6,579 nt of DNA from an uncultured Erysipelotrichaceae bacterium (lineage in GTDB: Bacteria > Bacillota_I > Bacilli_A > Erysipelotrichales > Erysipelotrichaceae). The translations under genes and the position numbers were made by a program. Each line of letters starts with the position of its first letter. The first letter of the stretch is position 1. A model generated the notes under the pieces. That model was given only the letters and a program-made list of their open reading frames with translations. It was not told the origin of the DNA and made no database searches. Shown here piece by piece: positions 1 through 4,650 of the stretch. Location: positions 1 to 6,579 of the forward strand of contig CADBPK010000020.1 of the NCBI GenBank assembly GCA_902796465.1, written 5' to 3'.

Positions 1-1
1 C

Positions 2-436
2 GTTGAAGGGTATAAGAGAGTTATTGCGACGATCACCTATGATGTTACAGACTCACCGGGCGGTCTGATCTTAACCAGGGATTTTCCTTTTGACCGCTAT
101 ACCGGCATCTGCTTTGACACGACAAATGAACTGTCTGAGCATATCGGAGCAGGTGAATCGGAACAGATCGAATCAGCACAGACCGTTGAATATGAAGGAA
201 AAGAGTACAAAGTATCATATACATTCAAAAGAACAAATAACTGGCCTGAGCTGATTGTAGAGTCGATAGTCCTGTGTCCGCAGGAGTATGACGGAACGGT
301 ATTTGCTGTGAGATATGCGGATGACAAATCCGACGAACTTGACACCGCCTTTGACTGGACTGTTATTCATACGATCGATGAACTGCCGTATTACAATACG
401 GTCGATACGTTCTACTTTACCCTGTCCAATCAATAG
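2..436 (+). CDS. 3' end of an unrecognised acidic protein (N-terminus outside window)
   Basis: An open frame enters from the left edge and runs for 144 codons to a TAG stop at 434-436; no start lies within reach. The visible part begins VEGYKRVIATITYDV and ends FYFTLSNQ. It is rich in Asp, Glu, Thr and Tyr with alternating hydrophobic residues, suggesting a beta-rich, acidic, possibly extracytoplasmic domain. I see no membrane segment, catalytic motif or cell-wall sorting signal at the C-terminus. The family is not recognised and no function is proposed. The reading frame is supported by its uninterrupted length to the edge, plausible protein composition and a terminator hairpin 32 nt after the stop. 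The missing N-terminus would be needed to see any signal peptide or lipobox. Confidence 0.75.
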   Translation, partial: VEGYKRVIATITYDVTDSPGGLILTRDFPFDRYTGICFDTTNELSEHIGAGESEQIESAQTVEYEGKEYKVSYTFKRTNNWPELIVESIVLCPQEYDGTVFAVRYADDKSDELDTAFDWTVIHTIDELPYYNTVDTFYFTLSNQ

Positions 437-468
437 TCTGAAAAACCGGGATTCTATAGCTATGTAGT

Positions 469-494
469 GACCTGCTGAAAAAAGCAGGTCTTTT
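469..494 (+). terminator. Rho-independent terminator after the partial gene
   Basis: A perfect 8-bp inverted repeat, GACCTGCT (469-476) and AGCAGGTC (483-490), encloses a 6-nt A-rich loop and is followed by TTTT. The U-run is short, so termination may be incomplete. It separates the upstream partial gene from the acylphosphatase cluster. Confidence 0.75.
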
Positions 495-535
495 AAATCC
501 GGGATGTTCCGTATCTTTTTCCATTCCTGACAGGT

Positions 536-541
536 TACAAT
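536..541 (+). promoter_or_regulatory. Possible -10 element upstream of acyP
   Basis: TACAAT lies 20 nt before the acyP ATG and downstream of the preceding terminator, so a promoter is expected in this gap. No convincing -35 hexamer is visible 16-18 nt upstream. If used, the transcript would start near 548 and have a very short leader with the weak CAGG (547-550) near its 5' end. Confidence 0.3.
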
Positions 542-561
542 GTTTACAGGAAAATATACGT

Positions 562-849
562 ATGAAAAAGATCCGAAAACATATATGCTTTCACGGCCGC
601 GTACAGGGTGTCGGCTTCCGGTATACTGCCATCACCGCCGCTGAATCCATCGGCGTTACCGGCTGGGTGAAAAACGAAAGAGACGGCACCGTAACCATGG
701 AAATACAGGGAAGCGAAGAACAGATCGATCATGTTCTCCAGATACTGAACGAAGACAGGTATATCCGGATCCGCAGTATGGATGTGCAGACAATACCTGT
801 TGATGAAAGTGAAAAGGACTTCGGCGTTAAATTCGGAGGATGGTTCTGA
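562..849 (+). CDS. acyP: Acylphosphatase
   Basis: This is a 95-residue protein of standard acylphosphatase length. Enzymes of this family hydrolyse the carboxyl-phosphate bond of acyl phosphates such as acetyl phosphate, carbamoyl phosphate and 1,3-bisphosphoglycerate in the cytoplasm. The phosphate-binding loop HGRVQGVGFR spans residues 11-20 and ends in the catalytic Arg20. The second signature, GWVKNERDGTV, begins at residue 34 and supplies the catalytic Asn38. The C-terminal strand ends FGVKFGGWF. The ATG at 562 places the first beta strand (KHICFHGRV) as in the family; only a weak CAGG precedes it. It heads a run of three + strand hydrolase genes, with the next start 22 nt past its TGA stop, so co-transcription is likely. 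The physiological substrate cannot be told from sequence. Confidence 0.95.
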   Translation: MKKIRKHICFHGRVQGVGFRYTAITAAESIGVTGWVKNERDGTVTMEIQGSEEQIDHVLQILNEDRYIRIRSMDVQTIPVDESEKDFGVKFGGWF

Positions 850-871
850 TCCATAAGAAAGGAAGATATCT

Positions 872-1489
872 ATGATACGAAATATACTGTTTGACATGGG
901 CAACGTCCTGATCCGTTTCGACCCGGACCGGTTTATGAATGATCTCGGCTGTACGGAAAAGGAAAAGAAGATCCTGATGAGCGAACTATTCCGCTCGATC
1001 GACTGGGTCGCATCAGACAGAGGCACGATCGATGAAGAAGAACTGATCCGCCGTGCCTGTGAAAGAACAGATCCCTCCCTGCATGACAAGATCCGGGAGC
1101 TGGCAAATCACTGGCACCGTAACCATCTCATGATCGAAGGAAGTGAAGAACTGGTATCCGAGTTATATGAAAACGGATATGAACTGTATCTTCTGACCAA
1201 TGCGGCTTTAAGGCATCATATCTACTGGCCGCAGTATCCCGTTTCCCGCTATTTCCCGCCGGAACGCGTCTTCCTTTCCGCTGATCACAAATGCATGAAA
1301 CCGGGTCCGGAATTCTTTGAAGGAGCTGTGAAACTGTTCTCCCTGAAGAAGGAAGAATGCATATTCATCGATGACAGCGTCCTCAACGCGGAAGGTGCCG
1401 TACACTGCGGCATACAGGCGATCGTATTCAACGATGATATTGATGAATTGCGCAGGAAAATGAAAGCAGTCGGCGTACGTGTAAAATAA
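872..1489 (+). CDS. HAD-superfamily (class IA, YihX-like) phosphatase
   Basis: This 205-residue protein has all four HAD motifs. Motif I is FDMGNVL with the nucleophile Asp8, motif II is LLTN with Thr109, motif III is Lys143 in CMKPGPEFF, and motif IV is FIDDS with Asp167/Asp168. The segment between motifs I and II (about residues 15-80) is helical and fits a class I cap. The position two after the nucleophile, usually Asp (general acid), is Gly10, giving DxG. The DMGNV form resembles E. coli YihX (FDLGNV), a glucose-1-phosphate phosphatase, so this is probably family-typical and not a defect. The match to YihX also covers the N/R-x-H...WP pattern around residues 110-120. An AGAAAGGAAG ribosome-binding site (856-865) supports the ATG at 872. 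It lies 22 nt after acyP and 33 nt before the alpha/beta hydrolase. A small sugar-phosphate substrate is plausible but unproven. Confidence 0.9.
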   Translation: MIRNILFDMGNVLIRFDPDRFMNDLGCTEKEKKILMSELFRSIDWVASDRGTIDEEELIRRACERTDPSLHDKIRELANHWHRNHLMIEGSEELVSELYENGYELYLLTNAALRHHIYWPQYPVSRYFPPERVFLSADHKCMKPGPEFFEGAVKLFSLKKEECIFIDDSVLNAEGAVHCGIQAIVFNDDIDELRRKMKAVGVRVK

Positions 1490-1522
1490 CGAAAGATCAT
1501 ATATTTTATCCGGGAGTTGTAT

Positions 1523-2263
1523 ATGCAATATAAGGAATACGGAAAAGGAAACACAGATACCATCATCCTGCTTCACGGCGGCGGTCTTTCCTGGTGGAAT
1601 TTCCGGTCTGAGGCAGAACTTCTGCAGGAAGAGTATCATGTCATCCTGCCGGTTCTCGACGGTCACGCCGACAGTGACAGACCGTTCACATCCATTGAAG
1701 ACAACGCTTCTGAACTGATCTTGTTCATTGATGAGGACTGCGGCGGACAGGTACTGCTTATAGGAGGATTGTCACTCGGTGCGCAGATCCTGCTGGAAAC
1801 ACTGTCACAGCGAAGCGATATCTGCAGATATGCCCTTGTTGAAAGTGCAGCTGTCATACCTTCCAAACTGACAAATGTCCTGATCGGGCCTGCCTTCGGC
1901 AGCAGCTACGGTCTGATCAAAAACAGAAGCTTTGCGAAAATGCAGTTCAAAAGCCTGCGTATCCGGGAAGACCTCTTTGAAGATTATTACCACGATACCT
2001 GCAAGATATCCAAACCGGATATGATCGCTTTCATGAAAGCAAATACTTCCTATTCCCTGAAAGAATCCCTTGCGGATACAGCTGCGCAGGTCCATATTCT
2101 TGCCGGGGAAAAAGAAAACCGGGAGATCCTGCGGTCAGCTGACCTGATCCAAAAAGCACTCCCTTCAAGTTCCCTCAACATCCTGCCGGATCTGCATCAC
2201 GGGGAGTTCTCCCTCAATTACCCGGAACAGTATGTCCGGTATATGAGTGAAATGATCCTGTAA
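1523..2263 (+). CDS. Alpha/beta-fold hydrolase
   Basis: This is a 246-residue single-domain alpha/beta hydrolase, probably a cytoplasmic esterase, lipase or related enzyme. The oxyanion region is LLHGGG (residues 16-21). The nucleophile elbow is GGLSLGA, with Ser84 as the predicted nucleophile. A late GEKE segment (195-198) supplies the likely acid (Glu196 or Glu198 in place of the usual Asp), and LHHGEF supplies the catalytic His (His225 or His226). There is no signal peptide. I chose ATG 1523 because GGGAG at 1512-1516 is correctly spaced from it; an in-frame TTG at 1517 would directly abut that site. It is the third gene of the acylphosphatase-HAD-hydrolase run and is followed by a hairpin terminator. 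Substrate unknown. Confidence 0.9.
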   Translation: MQYKEYGKGNTDTIILLHGGGLSWWNFRSEAELLQEEYHVILPVLDGHADSDRPFTSIEDNASELILFIDEDCGGQVLLIGGLSLGAQILLETLSQRSDICRYALVESAAVIPSKLTNVLIGPAFGSSYGLIKNRSFAKMQFKSLRIREDLFEDYYHDTCKISKPDMIAFMKANTSYSLKESLADTAAQVHILAGEKENREILRSADLIQKALPSSSLNILPDLHHGEFSLNYPEQYVRYMSEMIL

Positions 2264-2272
2264 ACATTTAAA

Positions 2273-2303
2273 CAGACATCTTCCGTAACCCGGGAGATGC
2301 CTG
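2273..2303. terminator. Hairpin between convergent genes, probably bidirectional terminator
   Basis: CAGACATCTTCC (2273-2284) pairs with GGGAGATGCCTG (2292-2303), a 12-bp stem with one mismatch and one G-U pair around a 7-nt loop. It lies 9 nt after the alpha/beta hydrolase stop and 13 nt beyond the nuclease stop on the other strand. The + strand side continues CTTTATGATTTATTT and the - strand side TTTAAATGTTT, both T-rich, so it may end transcription from both directions. Confidence 0.65.
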
Positions 2304-2316
2304 CTTTATGATTTAT

Positions 2317-3243
2317 TTACGGATTACATGTTCCGCAGGGAATATATCCCTCCTGTATCAGACTTTCCCTGTCCGCGCGGACTGCTTTTTTGTTTTTCTC
2401 TTTCATGTTTCTGACACCGTCGCAGTCCGGATAATGAAACCGGAGTGTACGGATATTGATAATATAATCATTTTCTGCCGGTTCGGAACGGGTGATCTCT
2501 TCTGTCCTGTGACTGTCTCCCGTCAGGTATTCGATCTCTACACCGGGCTGTACATTATGACAGAAAACACAGAATTTTAGACCTTCCCCATGATCCTCTA
2601 TGGAAACTGCTTCCAGCAGGACTCCCCTGCATACCAGTTCATCATCTATGAATACCGGTACTGATCGGTACAGCACATGATTCCCTGTACTCCGGATATA
2701 ATCCGCAGTCATATTCTCATATGCCAGCATACCCGTAATATTCATGTACCTTGTCCCTGTAATTAACTGTCTCGCATCGTTGTCGCCGCAGAGTTCATAG
2801 GCGATCAGATGACATCTGTTGTACAGATATTTATCCTCGATCAGGTCATCATACCGTACTGTTTTCCAGCCGGACGGACGGATCATCCCGATGGATCCGC
2901 GGGGCTGGTCCGGTATGGTTTCCGGTCCCAGCAGCGCTTCAGCTGTACCGCATCTTCCTTCTGCATCAAGCTCTGAAAGACGCAGGTATGTTTCCATTAC
3001 TTCCGGGTAATCCGTAAATGAGGGTTCGTTCTCATTGATTACGGTTACCGCTTCCCCTGTATACTCCGGGATCTCCGGGTTTTCTTCCGGCATTGTCTCC
3101 TCATAATGATTTGCGGCCGGCAGGACATTGCTTTTGCCTGTATGCAGATACGGAAGGATCACAAAAAAACATAAGCCCAGCAATACTGCCGCAGCCATAA
3201 CCGCTATACATATCTTTACGATCTTATGAGACTTCCTGCGCAT
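2317..3243 (-). CDS. Membrane-anchored DNA/RNA non-specific endonuclease with C-terminal Cys/His tail
   Basis: This 308-residue protein has three parts. Residues 1-8 are basic and 9-32 form a hydrophobic signal anchor; Cys25 follows LGL, which is not a proper lipobox. A Glu/Pro-rich linker (about 45-75) follows. The nuclease domain (about 75-245) contains YNRCHLIAYEL (141-151), the counterpart of the DRGH motif in streptococcal EndA-type beta-beta-alpha-metal nucleases, with His145 as general base. The TRYMNITGMLAYEN segment (164-177) follows, where Asn177 is the likely Mg ligand. The tail (about 258-308) has FHYPDC (269-274) and PCGTC (302-306), a possible zinc site (His270, Cys274, Cys303, Cys306) like the tails on some secreted nucleases and Ada-type zinc modules. 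The likely role is extracellular or surface cleavage of nucleic acids for nutrition or DNA uptake. The ATG at 3243 was chosen because the signal anchor starts there and AGGAAACAGGGA lies just upstream. The open frame continues further 5' only because it is antisense to the holin-like gene. Confidence 0.9.
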   Translation of the reverse strand: MRRKSHKIVKICIAVMAAAVLLGLCFFVILPYLHTGKSNVLPAANHYEETMPEENPEIPEYTGEAVTVINENEPSFTDYPEVMETYLRLSELDAEGRCGTAEALLGPETIPDQPRGSIGMIRPSGWKTVRYDDLIEDKYLYNRCHLIAYELCGDNDARQLITGTRYMNITGMLAYENMTADYIRSTGNHVLYRSVPVFIDDELVCRGVLLEAVSIEDHGEGLKFCVFCHNVQPGVEIEYLTGDSHRTEEITRSEPAENDYIINIRTLRFHYPDCDGVRNMKEKNKKAVRADRESLIQEGYIPCGTCNP

Positions 3244-3267
3244 TCTTCCCTGTTTCCTGCTTTTTAT

Positions 3268-3276
3268 AATATACCA
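3268..3276 (-). promoter_or_regulatory. Possible extended -10 promoter for the nuclease gene
   Basis: Read on the - strand, TGGTATATT forms an extended -10 (TGn plus TATATT). It would start transcription near 3261, leaving an 18-nt leader that carries the ribosome-binding site. The hexamer 17 nt upstream (GCATAT) is a poor -35, which an extended -10 can tolerate. Confidence 0.4.
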
Positions 3277-3335
3277 GATTAAAAACCCGGATATGCGTAC
3301 CAGTCTGCATGAAATATAAGATTCATTCAGAATCA

Positions 3336-3363
3336 TTGACTCACATAAAAAAAGTGCTATATT
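3336..3363 (+). promoter_or_regulatory. Sigma-70-type promoter giving a leaderless transcript
   Basis: TTGACT (3336-3341) and TATATT (3358-3363) are 16 nt apart, and TGC immediately before the -10 makes it an extended -10. The ATG of the downstream gene is at 3371, only 7 nt after the -10, so the expected start of transcription falls on or next to the A of the ATG. No ribosome-binding site is present between 3342 and 3370. Both observations fit a leaderless mRNA. Confidence 0.65.
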
Positions 3364-3370
3364 ACGCTGT

Positions 3371-3712
3371 ATGAAAAAGCTAATAAGTACATTTATCGCG
3401 GATTGTGTCGCATTGTTCATCGCTGACGGCCTGTTCTCGCAGGTAAGCTTTGCGAACAACACCGCCATCGTCGCTGCAGCTTTCGCACTGGCAGTACTCA
3501 ATATGTTTGTAAAGCCTGTGCTGAAATTCATATCCCTGCCTGTCACATTCCTGACATTCGGCCTGTTCTCCCTGATCATCAACGGGGCTGTCATTATGTG
3601 GGCATTCAACCTCACTGACGGCGCAGGCATTACCGGAATGGGACCGGCAATACTGACCTCAATCGTTGTCAGTATCGTGACCAGTGTCATATGCGGCAAG
3701 GACGATGACTGA
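3371..3712 (+). CDS. YvlD / phage_holin_4_2-type small integral membrane protein
   Basis: The 113-residue protein has four predicted membrane helices at about residues 4-22, 29-47, 54-79 and 90-108, and ends in a short charged tail GKDDD. The central segment VKPVLKFISLPVTFLTFG followed by FSLIINGAVIMW is the hallmark of the YvlD/phage_holin_4_2 family. That family is often annotated as phage holin family, but in Bacillota it is usually a chromosomal membrane protein; B. subtilis yvlD lies in an envelope-stress operon. No endolysin or other phage gene is nearby, so a lytic role is unlikely. The ATG at 3371 is the natural start, with the first helix right behind MKK. It lacks a Shine-Dalgarno sequence and sits directly after the promoter. 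It is divergent from the nuclease gene with a 127-nt gap and ends just before a strong terminator. Confidence 0.88.
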   Translation: MKKLISTFIADCVALFIADGLFSQVSFANNTAIVAAAFALAVLNMFVKPVLKFISLPVTFLTFGLFSLIINGAVIMWAFNLTDGAGITGMGPAILTSIVVSIVTSVICGKDDD

Positions 3713-3732
3713 TAAGTAAATGATCAGTAAAC

Positions 3733-3768
3733 AGAAGTGTTTTCGGAAAATACTTCTTTTTTGTTTTT
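3733..3768 (+). terminator. Strong Rho-independent terminator of the holin-like gene
   Basis: AGAAGTGTTTT (3733-3743) and AAAATACTTCT (3747-3757) form an 11-bp stem with one G-U pair around a CGG loop. The run TTTTTGTTTTT follows directly (3758-3768). It begins 20 nt after the TGA stop. Confidence 0.9.
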
Positions 3769-3812
3769 CATGTTATTACAGTTACTATTGTGAGAAAAAA
3801 CTATTCGAGAAA

Positions 3813-3905
3813 ATGGTTACCGATATTATTACCGATCATTTTGAGAAAGATTACTATGAAAATGAACTCCATAAGCGCTTGAGATTATATATTAAAAAAT
3901 TATAG
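3813..3905 (+). pseudogene. Doubtful small ORF or gene remnant in an AT-rich stretch
   Basis: An open frame can be drawn from ATG 3720 (61 codons), but its first third is the terminator hairpin at 3733-3768, so that part is very unlikely to be coding. The remainder, from ATG 3813 to the TAG ending at 3905, encodes 30 residues beginning MVTDIITDHFEKDYYENEL, with a basic, amphipathic C-terminus ending RLYIKKL. No ribosome-binding site is visible before 3813. The stretch is far more AT-rich than its neighbours. It could be the eroded 3' end of a lost gene, a tiny peptide gene, or chance. The hairpin at 3923-3950 with a + strand T-run lies 17 nt past the stop, which would suit a former + strand gene. 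No family is recognised. Confidence 0.25.
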
Positions 3906-3922
3906 TTTTCCCTCTGATATGC

Positions 3923-3957
3923 AATAAACCGGAGCTGTCTCCGGTTTATTTTATTAT
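3923..3957. terminator. Perfect 12-bp hairpin terminator after the aldolase gene, probably bidirectional
   Basis: AATAAACCGGAG (3923-3934) and CTCCGGTTTATT (3939-3950) form a perfect 12-bp stem with loop CTGT. On the - strand it starts only 3 nt past the aldolase stop; those 3 nt are a second in-frame TAA (tandem stops). The A-rich 5' arm and T-rich 3' arm allow use in both directions, with the longer trailing T-run (TTATTATT) on the + strand. Confidence 0.85.
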
Positions 3958-4631
3958 TCCAGCCCTGACATGGATGTCTTGCCGGTCAGTGCTTCGAAGT
4001 CCTTTACGAAGTCATTGATCGCACCGTCGATCGCCAGGTTCTTTACAAAACCTTTGATGACATCCGCGGCACATGTGGCATTGCCGACGCCGTATTCCGC
4101 CAGTTCCAGTACCTGCTGGCTGTTCTTGAACGACGCTGCCAGTACTTCACAGTCCATGCCGTTGTTTTCCAGGATATTCTGGATCTTCTTTACAACTCCG
4201 ACGCCGTCATATCCCATGTTGTCGATACGGTTGACATACGGAGCGACATAGGAGGCGCCCGCCTTGGCTGCCAGATATGCCTGCATCGGTGTATAGACGA
4301 CCGTACCGCAGGTAGGAATGCCTTCCTTCTTCAGTGCCATCATGGCCTTGAAGCCTGTCGGGGTGGAAGGAAGTTTGACTACCGTATTCTTCCCCAGAAG
4401 TTCCATGATCATATGGGCATCTTTGATCATTCCTTCGTATGTCAGGTCAACTGCCTGGGCAAAGATGATTTTGTCTTCCCCGATGATCTCACGGATCGCC
4501 TTCAGCGTTTCCCTCGGATCTCTTTTTGCCTTTGCGAGAATGGACGGATTGGTTGTAACACCGTCTACCGGGTAATATTCATTCAGTTCTCTGATCGCTT
4601 CAAGATTCGCGTCATCAATAAACAGTTTCAT
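3954..4631 (-). CDS. fsa: Fructose-6-phosphate aldolase-type transaldolase (FSA)
   Basis: This 225-residue protein has the length of the short transaldolase/FSA family (E. coli FsaA has 220 residues) and is a single beta/alpha barrel using a Schiff-base lysine. Visible features are FIDDANL with Asp6, GVTTNPSIL (24-32), the Schiff-base Lys86 in VVKLPST, CGTVVYTP with Thr110, YVAPYVNRID (128-137) with Tyr132, and AASF (165-168). Gln60 (in FAQ), Thr110 and Tyr132 match the Gln59, Thr109 and Tyr131 set that marks true FSA activity; transaldolases carry Glu and Phe at the first and third of these. FSA reversibly splits fructose 6-phosphate, and also 1-deoxyfructose 6-phosphate, yielding glyceraldehyde 3-phosphate. 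ATG 4631 has GAAGGA at 4639-4644 with 7-nt spacing. It follows the glycyl radical enzyme gene by 19 nt and is the last gene of that operon. The frame upstream of 4631 only overlaps that gene. Confidence 0.93.
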   Translation of the reverse strand: MKLFIDDANLEAIRELNEYYPVDGVTTNPSILAKAKRDPRETLKAIREIIGEDKIIFAQAVDLTYEGMIKDAHMIMELLGKNTVVKLPSTPTGFKAMMALKKEGIPTCGTVVYTPMQAYLAAKAGASYVAPYVNRIDNMGYDGVGVVKKIQNILENNGMDCEVLAASFKNSQQVLELAEYGVGNATCAADVIKGFVKNLAIDGAINDFVKDFEALTGKTSMSGLE

Positions 4632-4638
4632 CTTTCTT

Positions 4639-4644
4639 TCCTTC
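4639..4644 (-). promoter_or_regulatory. Ribosome-binding site of fsa
   Basis: GAAGGA on the - strand lies 7 nt before ATG 4631 within the 19-nt gap after the glycyl radical enzyme stop. It fixes the aldolase start and supports translation from a shared mRNA. Confidence 0.8.
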
Positions 4645-4650
4645 TTTCTA

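Noticed and set aside
544..1089. 181-codon frame on the - strand opposite acyP and the HAD gene
   Set aside because: Both + strand genes match known families over their full length with motifs intact; the antisense product resembles nothing.
1517..1522. TTG start for the alpha/beta hydrolase
   Set aside because: It directly abuts the GGGAG ribosome-binding site, leaving no spacer. ATG 1523 has the correct distance.
3244..3699. 5' extension of the nuclease frame by 152 codons on the - strand
   Set aside because: It is antisense to the well-supported YvlD-like gene and its promoter. The extension has no family resemblance, and the basic residues plus membrane anchor expected at a protein start occur at ATG 3243 with a ribosome-binding site.
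3371..3712. Phage lysis cassette or prophage remnant suggested by the holin-like protein
   Set aside because: No endolysin, integrase or structural gene is nearby, and the YvlD-type family is common on chromosomes outside prophages.
3817..3836. Short TTACCGAT direct repeat as an attachment or iteron site
   Set aside because: There are only two copies, with a 12-nt period that fits four codons of the small ORF, and no mobile-element gene is near.
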